Source: Arthrobacter sp. MA-N2 (GTDB taxonomy: Bacteria; Actinomycetota; Actinomycetes; Actinomycetales; Micrococcaceae). From it: a stretch of 64,000 nucleotides of DNA. The notes under the pieces were generated by a model. That model was not told the DNA's origin. It did not search any database and worked only from the letters and a program-made list of their open reading frames with translations. Positions 31,649 through 41,109 of this stretch are shown one piece after another. Each line of letters starts with the position of its first letter. Position 1 is the first letter of the stretch. Position numbers and translations under genes: made by a program. Location of the stretch: the NCBI RefSeq assembly GCF_000517125.1, contig NZ_KI912155.1, forward strand, positions 559,707-623,706, in the 5' to 3' direction.

Positions 31649-34600
31649 TTAGACCTCTTCTACGGAGCTGGGCTCTGCGCGAGACAGATCAATGCCCAGT
31701 TCTTCCGCAGCCGTAAAGACTGCGTCATCAGAGTCACGCATTTCGATCGTCGTACCGTCCGTGGAAAGGACTTCCACATTCAGGCACAGCGACTGCATTT
31801 CCTTGATCAAGACCTTGAAGGATTCCGGAACGCCAGGCTCGGGGATGTTCTCGCCCTTGACGATGGCTTCGTAAACCTTCACGCGGCCGTGGATATCATC
31901 CGACTTGATCGTGAGCAGTTCCTGGAGGGTGTAGGCAGCGCCGTATGCTTCGAGCGCCCACACTTCCATTTCACCGAAGCGCTGGCCACCGAACTGTGCC
32001 TTACCACCCAGCGGCTGCTGCGTGATCATGGAGTACGGGCCGGTGGAGCGAGCGTGGATCTTGTCGTCCACCAGGTGGTGGAGCTTCAGGATGTACATGT
32101 AGCCCACGGAGATCGGGTCCGGGAACGGCTCGCCGGAACGGCCGTCAAACAGACGCGTCTTGCCGGAGGAGCCGATCAGGCGGTCGCCGTCGCGGGTCAC
32201 GTTGGTGGAATCCAGCAGACCTGTGATTTCCTCTTCACGTGCACCGTCGAACACCGGCGTGGCCACCGTCGTCTGGCCGGTTTCACGAGGCAGGTTCGGG
32301 AGGTTCTTGACCCACTCCGGCTCGCCTTCGATCTTCCAACCAGTCTTGGCAACCCAACCGAGGTGCGTTTCCAGCACCTGGCCGACGTTCATTCGGCCCG
32401 GAACACCCAAGGGGTTCAGGACGATGTCCACGGGGGTACCGTCTGCGAGGAACGGCATGTCTTCGATCGGCAAGATCTTGGAGATGACGCCCTTGTTGCC
32501 GTGGCGGCCGGCGAGCTTGTCGCCGTCGGTGATCTTGCGCTTGGCAGCAACGTAGACGCGGACCAGCTGGTTGACGCCAGGGGGCAGCTCGTCGTCGTTG
32601 TCGCGATCGAAGACGCGCACGCCGATGACCGTGCCGGACTCGCCGTGGGGAACCTTCAGGGAGGTGTCACGCACTTCGCGGGACTTCTCGCCGAAGATCG
32701 CACGGAGCAGGCGCTCTTCCGGGGTCAGTTCGGTTTCACCCTTCGGGGTGACTTTACCTACCAGGATGTCGCCGGCTTCAACCTCGGCACCGATGTGGAT
32801 GATGCCGCGTTCGTCCAGTCCTGCGAGGACTTCCTCGGACACGTTGGGGATGTCACGGGTGATTTCCTCGGCACCAAGCTTGGTGTCGCGGGCATCGATC
32901 TCGTGCTCCTCGATGTGGATGGAGGAAAGGACGTCCTCAGCGACGATGCGCTGCGACAGGATGATGGCGTCCTCGAAGTTGTGGCCTTCCCACGACATGA
33001 ATGCCACGAGGAGGTTCTTGCCGAGGGCGAGTTCACCCTGGTCCGTTGCCGGGCCGTCGGCGATGATGCCGCCGACTTCGAGGCGCTGGCCTTCGTTGAC
33101 GAGAACACGGTGGTTGTAGCAGTTGCCCTGGTTGGAACGGGCGAACTTGTTGATGCGGTAGCTGGTTTCCGTGCCGTCGTCGTTAAGCATGGTGACGAGG
33201 TCAGCGGAAACTTCGTTGACCACACCGGCCTTCTTCGCGATGACAACGTCACCGGCGTCGACGGCGGCTGCGCGTTCCATGCCGGTACCCACGAACGGGG
33301 CTTCGGAACGGACCAGCGGCACGGCCTGGCGCTGCATGTTGGCACCCATGAGTGCGCGGTTTGCATCGTCATGCTCGAGGAACGGAATCAACGCGGTAGC
33401 AACGGACACCATCTGGCGCGGGGAGACGTCCATGAACTGAACTTCGCCGGCCGGAACCAGCACGGGCTCGCCTCCACCACCACGGGCACGGACAAGCACG
33501 GTCTCTTCCGCAAACTTCTTGTCTGCGTCCAAAGGAGCGTTGGCCTGTGCAATCAGAACCTCTGCTTCGTCGTCGGCGGTGAGGTACTGGACCTCATCGG
33601 AAACGACACCCTCGGAAACCAGGCGGTACGGAGTCTCGATGAAACCGAACGGGTTGATGCGGCCGTAGGAAGCCAACGAACCGATCAGACCAATGTTCGG
33701 GCCTTCAGGAGTTTCGATGGGGCACATACGTCCGTAGTGAGACGGGTGGACGTCTCGAACTTCCATGCCTGCGCGGTCACGGGACAGACCACCCGGGCCA
33801 AGGGCCGACAGGCGGCGCTTGTGGGTCAGACCCGACAACGGGTTGTTCTGGTCCATGAACTGCGACAGCTGGGACGTTCCGAAGAACTCCTTGATGGCTG
33901 CCACGACAGGGCGGATGTTGATCAGGGTCTGCGGCGTGATCGCTTCGACGTCCTGCGTGGTCATGCGTTCGCGGACAACGCGTTCCATACGCGACAGGCC
34001 GGTGCGGACCTGGTTTTCGATCAGTTCGCCGACGGCGCGGATGCGGCGGTTGCCGAAGTGGTCGATGTCGTCGATCTCGACGCGGAGCTCGTGGTCTTCG
34101 CCGTCCCGCTTGCCCATGAGGGTTTTCTCGCCGGCGTGAAGCGCGACGAGGAACTTGATCATGGCAACGATGTCTTCAACGTGCAGGACCGAAGCTTCCT
34201 TGTCGCCAAGGGAGCGGTCGATGCCGAGCTTGCGGTTGATCTTGTAACGGCCAACCTTGGCCAGATCGTAGCGCTTGGCGTTGAAGTACAGGTTGTCCAG
34301 CAGGGACTGGGCAGCCTCGACTGTGGGCGGCTCGCCCGGACGCAGCTTGCGGTAGATGTCCAGGAGGGCATCTTCGCGGGTTTCTGTGGCGTCCTTCTCC
34401 AGCGTTGCGCGCATGGAGTCGTACTGGCCGAACTCTTCAAGGATCTGGCCTTCGGTCCAACCAAGGGCCTTCAGCAGAACCGTGACGGACTGCTTGCGCT
34501 TCCGGTCGAGGCGGACGCCGACCTGGTCGCGCTTGTCGATCTCGAGCTCGAACCATGCACCGCGGGACGGGATGATCTTTGCCGTGAAGATGTCCTTGTC

Positions 34601-35155
34601 ACTGGTCTTGTCGGCGGTGCGCTCAAAGTAGGCGCCCGGCGAACGGACCAGCTGGGAGACGACGACACGCTCGGTGCCGTTGACAACGAACGTTCCCTTC
34701 TCGGTCATGAGAGGGAAATCGCCCATGAACACGGTCTGCTGCTTGATCTCACCCGTGTTGTTGTTCATGAACTCGGCCTTGACATACAGCGGTGCCGAGT
34801 AAGTGGCGTCACGGTCCTTGCATTCGGCCATGGTGTACTTCGGATCAGCGAACTCCGGCTCGGAGAAGCTCAGGGACATAGTGCCCTGGAAGTCCTCGAT
34901 AGGGGAGATCTCTTCGAAGATGTCGGCAAGACCAGAAGTGGTGGCGACGCTCAGGTCGCCTTCCTCGACAGCCTTCGCTACCCGCGCCTGCCAGCGTTCG
35001 TTTCCGACCAGCCAATCAAAGCTGTCTGTCTGCAGTGCGAGCAGATTTGGAACGTCCAGCGGTTCGTGAATCTTTGCGAATGAGAGCCGGCGAGTTGCAC
35101 CATCGGTGCTTGCCGTATTAGCGGTTTCGTTATTAGAGGTGCTCGAGGCGACCAA
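31649..35155 (-). CDS. rpoB: DNA-directed RNA polymerase subunit beta
   Basis: Catalytic subunit of 1168 residues. The rifampicin pocket is wild type in the cluster [20 protein letters not shown] followed by [13 protein letters not shown]. The C-terminal part contains the usual [20 protein letters not shown] chose the TTG at 35155, which has GGAAGGA 6 nt upstream; a GTG 15 nt further up overlaps that site and would add five residues. Transcription probably starts at one or both of two TCATATAGCGG elements upstream. The usual partners rplJ-rplL are separated from it by two plus-strand genes. Confidence 0.97.
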   Translation of the reverse strand: MVASSTSNNETANTASTDGATRRLSFAKIHEPLDVPNLLALQTDSFDWLVGNERWQARVAKAVEEGDLSVATTSGLADIFEEISPIEDFQGTMSLSFSEPEFADPKYTMAECKDRDATYSAPLYVKAEFMNNNTGEIKQQTVFMGDFPLMTEKGTFVVNGTERVVVSQLVRSPGAYFERTADKTSDKDIFTAKIIPSRGAWFELEIDKRDQVGVRLDRKRKQSVTVLLKALGWTEGQILEEFGQYDSMRATLEKDATETREDALLDIYRKLRPGEPPTVEAAQSLLDNLYFNAKRYDLAKVGRYKINRKLGIDRSLGDKEASVLHVEDIVAMIKFLVALHAGEKTLMGKRDGEDHELRVEIDDIDHFGNRRIRAVGELIENQVRTGLSRMERVVRERMTTQDVEAITPQTLINIRPVVAAIKEFFGTSQLSQFMDQNNPLSGLTHKRRLSALGPGGLSRDRAGMEVRDVHPSHYGRMCPIETPEGPNIGLIGSLASYGRINPFGFIETPYRLVSEGVVSDEVQYLTADDEAEVLIAQANAPLDADKKFAEETVLVRARGGGGEPVLVPAGEVQFMDVSPRQMVSVATALIPFLEHDDANRALMGANMQRQAVPLVRSEAPFVGTGMERAAAVDAGDVVIAKKAGVVNEVSADLVTMLNDDGTETSYRINKFARSNQGNCYNHRVLVNEGQRLEVGGIIADGPATDQGELALGKNLLVAFMSWEGHNFEDAIILSQRIVAEDVLSSIHIEEHEIDARDTKLGAEEITRDIPNVSEEVLAGLDERGIIHIGAEVEAGDILVGKVTPKGETELTPEERLLRAIFGEKSREVRDTSLKVPHGESGTVIGVRVFDRDNDDELPPGVNQLVRVYVAAKRKITDGDKLAGRHGNKGVISKILPIEDMPFLADGTPVDIVLNPLGVPGRMNVGQVLETHLGWVAKTGWKIEGEPEWVKNLPNLPRETGQTTVATPVFDGAREEEITGLLDSTNVTRDGDRLIGSSGKTRLFDGRSGEPFPDPISVGYMYILKLHHLVDDKIHARSTGPYSMITQQPLGGKAQFGGQRFGEMEVWALEAYGAAYTLQELLTIKSDDIHGRVKVYEAIVKGENIPEPGVPESFKVLIKEMQSLCLNVEVLSTDGTTIEMRDSDDAVFTAAEELGIDLSRAEPSSVEEV

Positions 35156-35242
35156 GAGGGATCCTTCCACAGACCTTCAGGCGTTTTCAGTTCTCCCCCG
35201 CTTGCACCCTGCAGATTGAATCCGCAGTGTACCTTTCCGGTT

Positions 35243-35272
35243 CCGCTATATGACCCGGGACCCCGGCCGGCC
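35243..35272 (-). promoter_or_regulatory. Candidate rpoB promoter, proximal
   Basis: TTGGCC followed after 18 bp by TATAGC on the minus strand. The -10 is inside TCATATAGCGG (35243-35253 on the plus strand as CCGCTATATGA), the same element as upstream of rpoA. Confidence 0.45.
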
Positions 35273-35328
35273 AAGACGATGCTCGTTCTAAACGGCACGT
35301 CGATGACGCAGCTGAGAGGTAAAGCCCA

Positions 35329-35362
35329 CCGCTATATGAAGGCTGAAGGTTAACAGGGAAGA
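35329..35362 (-). promoter_or_regulatory. Candidate rpoB promoter, distal
   Basis: A second TCATATAGCGG element on the minus strand (CCGCTATATGA at 35329-35339), with TTCCCT about 18 bp upstream as a poor -35. It lies 86 bp upstream of the proximal copy. Confidence 0.4.
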
Positions 35363-35461
35363 CGCAAATATCCACACTACGGCAAATCAACCCACCTGTC
35401 TACCCCACATCCCGCCCGAATGCAAGCACCGTTGCCGCGGGCACCAATCCGGACCAGCACC

Positions 35462-35467
35462 TATACT
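35462..35467 (+). promoter_or_regulatory. Candidate -10 box of the thiolase gene
   Basis: TATACT at 35462-35467 is a 5/6 match, about 100 nt before the start codon. No acceptable -35 was found at 16-18 bp. Confidence 0.35.
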
Positions 35468-35567
35468 CCCCCCGGAACGGAATGTTGTCCCGGTCTCAAC
35501 TGTTGAATGGAGAGGTGATAAGCCCCACGGTAGCCTTGGCTCACCATCCTTGATCGGAAGAGAGAAA

Positions 35568-36779
35568 ATGAGCACCCCTTCAGAAAAAAGGGACAACAAC
35601 AACGACGTTGTCATCCTTTCCGCCATCCGCACCCCACAGGGACGGTTGAACGGTCAACTAGCTGGGCTCACCGCCGTCGAGCTCGGTTCACACGCCATAT
35701 CAGGTGCCATCGCGGCGAGCGGAATCAGCGCTGACAAAGTGGATGCAGTGATCATGGGCCAGGTCCTGCAGGCGGGTGCTGGCCAGAACCCGGCCCGGCA
35801 AAGCGCCATCGCCGCCGGCATCGGCTGGAACATCCCGGCGGTGACCATCAACAAGGTCTGCCTCTCCGGGCTGACAGCCGTGATCGATGCGGCTCGAATG
35901 ATCCGCAGCGGGGACGCCGCCGTCGTAGTCGCCGGTGGTCAGGAATCGATGAGCCGCGCACCCCACTTGCTCCCAGGCTCCCGGCAAGGCTGGAGCTACG
36001 GGGCGATTCAAGCCCTCGACGTCGCGGCCCACGACGGTCTCACCGACGCCTTTGACGGGCAGTCGATGGGCCTGTCCACGGAGATCAAGAACCTCTCGTT
36101 GGGCATCGACCGCCGTTCCCAGGACGAAGTGGCAGCCGCTTCGCACCAGCGCGCGGCCGCGGCCGCCGAACAAGGAGTGTTCGACGCCGAGATCGCACCT
36201 ATCAGTGTCAAGCAGCGCAAAGGAGAACCCTTGGTGCTGAAGAGCGACGAAGGCATCCGTCCCCAGACCACGCTCGAAACCTTGGCACCTTTGAAGGGCG
36301 CTTTTGCCACTGACGGAACCATCACGGCAGGCAACTCCTCACCCCTGTCCGACGGCGCCTCCGCACTGGTGCTCACGAGCCGCCGTTTTGCCGAGGAGAA
36401 CGGCCTTGAGTACCTTGCCGTACTTGGTAAGCCAGGGCAGGTAGCCGGTCCTGACAACAGCCTGCACTCGCAGCCGTCCAACGCCATCCGCCACGCTTTG
36501 GACCGTGCAGGGTGGACAACAGCCGATCTGGACTTCATCGAAATCAACGAAGCCTTCGGTTCGGTTGCGGTGCAGTCCTTGAAGGACTTGGACTATCCCT
36601 TGGAGAAGTGCAATATCCACGGCGGAGCAATTGCGATTGGACATCCGATCGGCGCTTCGGGAGCGCGGCTCGCCCTCCATGCAGCCCACGAGCTGAAGCG
36701 GCGCGGGAAGGGCAAAGCGGCGGTCGCCCTGTGTGGTGGTGGCGGCCAAGGCGAGGCACTGCTCCTCTACCGCGACTAG
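35568..36779 (+). CDS. Acetyl-CoA C-acetyltransferase (thiolase)
   Basis: Condenses or cleaves acyl-CoA and acetyl-CoA in fatty acid or acetoacetyl-CoA metabolism, 403 residues. The three catalytic elements are present: nucleophile Cys98 in NKVCLSGLTAV, the His in GGAIAIGHPIGASG and the second Cys in LCGGGGQGEA. The ATG at 35568 has GGAAGAGAG just upstream; a TTG 18 nt earlier is less likely. It stands alone between rpoB and a YbaK-like gene. Whether it is biosynthetic or degradative cannot be read from the sequence. Confidence 0.95.
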   Translation: MSTPSEKRDNNNDVVILSAIRTPQGRLNGQLAGLTAVELGSHAISGAIAASGISADKVDAVIMGQVLQAGAGQNPARQSAIAAGIGWNIPAVTINKVCLSGLTAVIDAARMIRSGDAAVVVAGGQESMSRAPHLLPGSRQGWSYGAIQALDVAAHDGLTDAFDGQSMGLSTEIKNLSLGIDRRSQDEVAAASHQRAAAAAEQGVFDAEIAPISVKQRKGEPLVLKSDEGIRPQTTLETLAPLKGAFATDGTITAGNSSPLSDGASALVLTSRRFAEENGLEYLAVLGKPGQVAGPDNSLHSQPSNAIRHALDRAGWTTADLDFIEINEAFGSVAVQSLKDLDYPLEKCNIHGGAIAIGHPIGASGARLALHAAHELKRRGKGKAAVALCGGGGQGEALLLYRD

Positions 36780-36819
36780 ATTCGACGGCTGCATGGCTAC
36801 GGCCAGAATTGAGGTGTGA

Positions 36820-37287
36820 ATGCGGGGCACTGAGCGATTCCTCGCTGACGCGGCCGCCCGTGGGCTTGAAGTCCATCTCGTCAAGCGGGCACCGGCACGC
36901 AGCCTCGAGGAAGCTGCCTGCATTATGGGGATCACGCCGTCGGACATTGTGAAGTCCTTGGTGGTCAAGCATCGGGACGGAACTTTCCTGTTTGCTCTGA
37001 TCCCCGGAGACCGGCAGATTTCCTGGCCGAAGCTGCGCACCCTCCTCGGCGTCAACAAGCTGTCCATGCCGCCTGCCGATACCGCGCTCGAGGCCACCGG
37101 CTATGAGCGCGGCACCATCACCCCCTTGGGAAGTTCAAAGCCGTGGCCGGTCTATGCGGATGCCAGCATCACCGGACGCAGGATTTCCATTGGTGCGGGC
37201 GAACACGGATTCAGCGCCTTCGTGGAGGCTGATGAGTTGACTGCCGCCCTGCATGCGGTCGTTGCCGACATCAGTGACCCCATCTGA
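36820..37287 (+). CDS. YbaK/EbsC-family aminoacyl-tRNA deacylase
   Basis: Predicted trans-editing enzyme that hydrolyses mischarged tRNA, as YbaK does for Cys-tRNA(Pro). It has 155 residues with the family features: the conserved Lys in DIVKSLVVKHRDGTFLFALIPGD near residues 42-64, and a C-terminal ISIGAGEHGFSAFVEADELT. The ATG has GAGGTG nearby. It lies 40 nt after the thiolase gene on the same strand, possibly cotranscribed. Its exact tRNA substrate is open. Confidence 0.88.
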   Translation: MRGTERFLADAAARGLEVHLVKRAPARSLEEAACIMGITPSDIVKSLVVKHRDGTFLFALIPGDRQISWPKLRTLLGVNKLSMPPADTALEATGYERGTITPLGSSKPWPVYADASITGRRISIGAGEHGFSAFVEADELTAALHAVVADISDPI

Positions 37288-37339
37288 CTCGCAATAGATG
37301 TCGTTCTGAGGCGTTAAAACGACAACAACTGCGAGTCAG
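37284..37339. repeat. Nested palindrome (possible dispersed repeat) after the YbaK-like gene
   Basis: An outer 10-bp arm, CTGACTCGCA (37284-37293), pairs with TGCGAGTCAG (37330-37339), and an inner 7-bp arm, TGTCGTT (37299-37305), pairs with AACGACA (37318-37324). The nested symmetry without a U-run looks more like a REP-type element than a terminator. Copy number in the genome is unknown. Confidence 0.55.
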
Positions 37340-37352
37340 TTGGGTTAAATGC

Positions 37353-37390
37353 GGGAAGCCCCGCCCGGACGAATCCGGACGGGGCTTCCC
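37353..37390 (-). terminator. Terminator downstream of rplL
   Basis: GGGAAGCCCCG (37353-37363) pairs with CGGGGCTTCCC (37380-37390), and an inner CCGGA/TCCGG extends the stem to a CGAA loop. The tail on the minus strand is weak in U (GCATTTAAC). It closes rplJ-rplL and faces the convergent YbaK-like gene. Confidence 0.8.
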
Positions 37391-37419
37391 GGGTAAAGTG
37401 AATTACCGGAAAACGCGAA

Positions 37420-37797
37420 TTACTTGACAGTAACCGAGGCGCCAGCAGCTTCGAGCTGCTCCTTGGCCTTCTCTGCTGCTTCCTTGGTTGCACCTTCGAG
37501 GACAGCCTTCGGTGCGCTGTCAACCAGGTCCTTGGCTTCCTTGAGGCCGAGGGAGGTGATGGCGCGAACTTCCTTGATCACTGCGATCTTCTTCTCGCCG
37601 GCACCTTCGAGGATGACATCAAATTCAGTCTTCTCTTCGACCTCTTCGCCAGCGCCGCCCGCAGCCGGGCCTGCAACTGCAACAGCAGCAGCAGTAACTT
37701 CGAAGGTCTCTTCGAAGAGCTTGACGAACTCGGAGAGCTCGATGATGGTCAGTTCCTTGAAAGCTTCAATGAGCTCTTCGTTGCTGAGCTTCGCCAT
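37420..37797 (-). CDS. rplL: 50S ribosomal protein L7/L12
   Basis: Stalk protein that recruits translational GTPases, 125 residues. It shows the dimerisation N-terminus [20 protein letters not shown], an Ala/Gly hinge ([12 protein letters not shown]) and the C-terminal domain with [20 protein letters not shown] and [14 protein letters not shown]. The start at 37797 has a GGAAGGACG site. It lies 75 nt after rplJ. Confidence 0.98.
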   Translation of the reverse strand: MAKLSNEELIEAFKELTIIELSEFVKLFEETFEVTAAAVAVAGPAAGGAGEEVEEKTEFDVILEGAGEKKIAVIKEVRAITSLGLKEAKDLVDSAPKAVLEGATKEAAEKAKEQLEAAGASVTVK

Positions 37798-37872
37798 GTT
37801 TGGCGTCCTTCCTTTAGGTGGTGCCGCGACGAACATAATCCGTTACTGCACCGCAGTTTGATGGGTGAGAAC

Positions 37873-38478
37873 TTAGTTCTCTTCGGTTGCTGCTTCAGCG
37901 GCTTCAGCCGGAGCGGCAGCCTCTTCTGCAGCAGCCTCGGCGGGAGCCTCTTCGGCAGCCGGTGTTTCTTCAGCGGCCGGTGCTACAGCGCCGCCCTCTT
38001 CTTCAAGCTTGAGGCGCAGAGCGTCAATGATGCGTGCAGCAGCGGCAGCAGGTGCCTTGAGGATGCCTGCGACCTTGGCGAGCTGCAGCTCACGGGACTC
38101 GAGGGCTGCCAGCGCGGCAACCTCTGCTGCGTTCAGTGCCTTGCCTTCGAAGTAACCGGTCTTGATGACCAGCTGCTTGTGGGCCTTGGCAAAGTCCGTC
38201 AGGCTCTTGGCGGCAGCAACCGCGTCACCCTTGATGAATGCAATTGCAGTAGGGCCGGCGAGCTGACCGTCGAATGCTTCGACACCAGCTTCCTTGGCTG
38301 CAATGGCGGTCAGGGTGTTCTTGACGACCGAGAACTTGGTGTCCAGGCCGAGAGAAACACGCAGCTCCTTGAGCTGTGCGACAGAGAGCCCGCGGTATTC
38401 GGTCAGGACAGCGGCGTTCGATTCCTTGAAATCGTTGGTGATCTCAGCTACTGCGGAGATCTTGCTAGGCGTTGCCAT
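37873..38478 (-). CDS. rplJ: 50S ribosomal protein L10 with Ala/Glu-rich C-terminus
   Basis: Stalk base protein that binds L7/L12 dimers, 201 residues. The core begins MATPSKISAVAEITNDFKES, with the helix 8 region KVAGILKAPAAAAARIIDAL, followed by about 40 residues rich in Ala and Glu that are absent from E. coli L10. ATG follows GGAAGGAGGG. A 260-nt structured leader with a terminator-like hairpin precedes it, so autogenous control is likely. Confidence 0.98.
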   Translation of the reverse strand: MATPSKISAVAEITNDFKESNAAVLTEYRGLSVAQLKELRVSLGLDTKFSVVKNTLTAIAAKEAGVEAFDGQLAGPTAIAFIKGDAVAAAKSLTDFAKAHKQLVIKTGYFEGKALNAAEVAALAALESRELQLAKVAGILKAPAAAAARIIDALRLKLEEEGGAVAPAAEETPAAEEAPAEAAAEEAAAPAEAAEAATEEN

Positions 38479-38537
38479 AACCCTCCTTCCGGGGAATAAA
38501 GCCGGTTTTCCGGGTCCCCACTCAAAAGAGCTACAAC

Positions 38538-38567
38538 TAAAAAACGCCCCGCGCAGATGCACGGGGC
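38538..38567 (-). terminator. Attenuator-like terminator in the rplJ leader
   Basis: GCCCCG at 38546-38551 pairs with CGGGGC at 38562-38567. On the minus strand the stem is followed by GTTTTTTAG, a good U-run. It lies about 60 nt upstream of rplJ and could be an off-switch used by L10-L12 binding. Confidence 0.65.
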
Positions 38568-38739
38568 TTGGCTCGACACGATCCAACGATCGTGGAGACT
38601 TGCTTCGTTCACCTGCGCCGGCCGCCCTTTGTCAGGGTCCTTCGTCAAGGAACCCACTTTGATCTTCCGCGCGCAGCTGCAGAGTTGAGCTGAGCCCGGA
38701 AGAGTGGATTCCCATCAACCGACGGTCTTTGGTAGTTCA

Positions 38740-38769
38740 AGCTTACGGGACGCGGAAGTGCATCGCCAA
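38740..38769 (-). promoter_or_regulatory. Candidate rplJ promoter
   Basis: TTGGCG (38769-38764) and TAAGCT (38745-38740) are spaced by 18 bp on the minus strand. The -35 begins just 12 nt past the stop of the preceding GNAT gene. Confidence 0.5.
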
Positions 38770-38780
38770 ATCGCGCGGCC

Positions 38781-39914
38781 TCACTCGGAGGAAGTAACCT
38801 TCGGGCCCATGTCCGGAAGCTCCTTCTGCCACAGCCCCGTCACTCCGGCCGTGGTGAATCCCAATTGCTTATTCACCGTGAGCAAATACCGGTTTTCCGG
38901 GGCATTCCAGGTGTAGATCACCCGGGCATCGGGGAACTGCTCGCTGAGTCGCTGCATATTGGCAACCTTGATGAGGAGTCCGAGCTTGTTTCCCCGGTGC
39001 TCCTGCAGGACGATCGTGTCGTCCTGGAAGACGACATCCTGGCGCTGCGCGAGGACGCCGATGGTGGTGAGTCCAACGATGCGCCCGCTGGCAATATGCT
39101 CGACGGCGGTGACCACCGTTCGGCGCCCCTGCGCGACGGCGGCTTCTTCCGCCTGACGCAACACACCGGCGTCGAACACTAACTGCTGCTGCTCGGCGTT
39201 CGTCGTCCCGTTGTCCTCGGTCACAACTTCCCCGGCGGCGTTTTCCAGTGCTGCCACGGCTTCAAGCCACTGTTGCGGGCATCGGTCGGTCCAGTGGTGG
39301 ACCCGGTAGCGGCCGGCGTTCGCGTCTTCCGCTTCGGCCTCCAGCTCGGCGACGAGTTTCGAATCAAGCGGGAGAGCACAGGAACTGAACTGCTCGATGT
39401 GCTGGAGGGTGTATCCCGTACGCCGGGCAAAGTCCACCTCGCGACTGGCGAGGGGGACGAACCCAAGGCCGCTGCCCGGCACTAGCTGTCCCTCGGCACC
39501 GCCGTGCAGGGACGCGGCAGGGTGGTTGGTGTCCACCATGATCATCGTCCGGCCCTCGCTCTTGGCGAAGTGTTCGGCGGCTTCCAGAAGTTGGCGCCCG
39601 ATACCCCTGCGCTGAAACTCGGGAAGAATGTCGAGGGTGAATTCCGCCAGGTCCATGTTGTCGGCAAGAGGCAGCGCGATATCGACGGTACCGACAATGC
39701 GGCCGTCAACCCGAGCCACAAGAATGACCTGGCGTTCGTAGGGATCTGCGAGTTCGAGCAATTTTTCCAACGGCGTGTAAGCGAGATCATCGCTGCCCCA
39801 GATCTGCATCCGGACCTTGCGACTGACTTCCACGGCTGCCAGAAAGTCCTTCGCGTCAGCGGCGTCGAGGGAATCCGGGATCCAGAGTTGGCCGATCTCC
39901 ACGGTGCTCGTCAT
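38781..39914 (-). CDS. Double GNAT-domain acetyltransferase
   Basis: Predicted N-acetyltransferase of 377 residues with two GNAT folds. The first is intact, with the acetyl-CoA loop LDILPEFQRRGIGRQLLEAA near residues 96-115. The second, near 300-350, has a degenerate loop (QEHRGNKLGLLIKVANMQRL) and ends with the typical YLLTVNKQLGF. The start at 39914 has GAGG 5-6 nt upstream; two upstream in-frame ATGs are possible. It lies between the rplA terminator and the rplJ promoter. The substrate is unknown. The architecture resembles mycothiol synthase, but the real mshD is at 58.4 kb. Confidence 0.85.
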   Translation of the reverse strand: MTSTVEIGQLWIPDSLDAADAKDFLAAVEVSRKVRMQIWGSDDLAYTPLEKLLELADPYERQVILVARVDGRIVGTVDIALPLADNMDLAEFTLDILPEFQRRGIGRQLLEAAEHFAKSEGRTMIMVDTNHPAASLHGGAEGQLVPGSGLGFVPLASREVDFARRTGYTLQHIEQFSSCALPLDSKLVAELEAEAEDANAGRYRVHHWTDRCPQQWLEAVAALENAAGEVVTEDNGTTNAEQQQLVFDAGVLRQAEEAAVAQGRRTVVTAVEHIASGRIVGLTTIGVLAQRQDVVFQDDTIVLQEHRGNKLGLLIKVANMQRLSEQFPDARVIYTWNAPENRYLLTVNKQLGFTTAGVTGLWQKELPDMGPKVTSSE

Positions 39915-40124
39915 TTGATCCTCTTTTGCCATTGGCCGTCTCATCCCACCGCTCGGAAGCCGAGCTGTACGTTGAGGGCCAGCATATGTTCGTTTTCCTC
40001 GGCGTTAAAGTCATGACGCGCTCGACTGCCGGAGTGTCCATGCTCATCGGCACGTCATGCCCCAGCCTAATCAGCGCCGGCGAGCCACGATAGGTACCTG
40101 CCTGCCACAGTGGCGCAGATACAC

Positions 40125-40160
40125 GAAAGGACCGCCCGGCACATGCCGGACGGTCCTTTC
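40125..40160 (-). terminator. Terminator downstream of rplA
   Basis: GAAAGGACCG (40125-40134) pairs with CGGTCCTTTC (40151-40160), and an inner CCGGCA/TGCCGG extends the stem. It closes the rplK-rplA transcript. Confidence 0.82.
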
Positions 40161-40181
40161 AGAGTCGATGCGCCCTGAGGC

Positions 40182-40889
40182 TTACGCCTCGGTGAGAACC
40201 TTGGTGACGTTCGGGTCAACGGAGATGCCCGGGCCGAACGTGGTGGCGACCGTAGCCTTCTGGATGTAACGGCCCTTGGAAGCGGACGGCTTCAAACGAA
40301 GCACCTCTTCCAAGGCGGCTGCGTAGTTTTCGGCCAGCTTCAGCTCGTCGAAGGAAACCTTGCCGATGATGAAGTGCAGGTTCGAGTGCTTGTCGACGCG
40401 GAAGTCGATCTTGCCACCCTTGATGTCGTTGACAGCCTTGGTGACGTCTGCGGTCACGGTGCCGGTCTTCGGGTTCGGCATGAGGTTACGCGGGCCGAGG
40501 ACCTTACCGAGGCGGCCGACCTTGCCCATGAGGTCAGGGGTTGCCACGGCGGCGTCGAAGTCGGTCCAGCCCGCTGCGATCTTTTCGATCAGGTCATCGG
40601 AACCAACGAAATCGGCGCCTGCAGCGATTGCTGCTTCGGCCTTGTCACCCGTAGCGAAAACCAAGACGCGGGCAGTCTTGCCGGTACCGTGCGGCAGGTT
40701 GACGGTGCCGCGCACCATCTGGTCGGCCTTACGCGGGTCAACGCCCAAACGGAAAGCGACCTCAACGGTTGCGTCGAACTTGGACGGGTTGGTGTCCTTG
40801 GCGAGCTTGATGGCCTCGAACGGGGCGTAGAACTTGTCTGCCTCGATCTTGGCTGCGGCTGCCTCATATGCTTTGCTGCGCTTTGCCAT
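40182..40889 (-). CDS. rplA: 50S ribosomal protein L1
   Basis: Mobile L1 stalk protein involved in E-site tRNA release; it represses its own operon in many bacteria. It has 235 residues: [40 protein letters not shown], then [20 protein letters not shown], the family signature. The ATG at 40889 follows an AAGGAG site. A 220-nt gap separates it from rplK. Confidence 0.98.
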   Translation of the reverse strand: MAKRSKAYEAAAAKIEADKFYAPFEAIKLAKDTNPSKFDATVEVAFRLGVDPRKADQMVRGTVNLPHGTGKTARVLVFATGDKAEAAIAAGADFVGSDDLIEKIAAGWTDFDAAVATPDLMGKVGRLGKVLGPRNLMPNPKTGTVTADVTKAVNDIKGGKIDFRVDKHSNLHFIIGKVSFDELKLAENYAAALEEVLRLKPSASKGRYIQKATVATTFGPGISVDPNVTKVLTEA

Positions 40890-41109
40890 GCTGCTTATTC
40901 TCCTTGTGCAGTTGTGGTCTGCGGACCGCGCTGGGCCCTGCCACAGTTGGAGATCCGGCGTGGATTCCCAACATCTCAATAATTCAATGGTGCCGGTTTC
41001 CCGGCGGGAGGTGGTTAGCCCTCGACTGTATCTGATTGTCGAAAGTCTCCGGGACTCACTTCCGGCGAGTGCTTCATTCCTCAGCCCTCACCGTCCGTTC
41101 ATTCCTCGA

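Larger units (their letters stand above)
35156..35567. other. Divergent intergenic region rpoB / thiolase gene
   Basis: These 412 bases carry two candidate rpoB promoters on the minus strand and the thiolase promoter region on the plus strand. No gene is supported. The leader of rpoB would be about 80 or 170 nt, depending on the promoter used. Confidence 0.7.
38479..38780 (-). ncRNA. L10 leader (ribosomal protein regulatory RNA)
   Basis: The stretch between the rplJ promoter and its start has the features of the L10 leader family: a purine-rich kink-turn-like segment (minus-strand reading of 38606-38632, with GGCGGCCGGCGCAGGTGAAC), a CACGATC hairpin at 38577-38594, and a terminator-like hairpin close to the gene. 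In the known family, L10-L12 binds the kink-turn and lowers expression. The leader occupies 38479 to about 38733; the rest of this gap is promoter. Confidence 0.7.

Noticed and set aside
31889-35083. Open frame of more than 1000 codons opposite rpoB
   Set aside because: Antisense shadow of the beta subunit.
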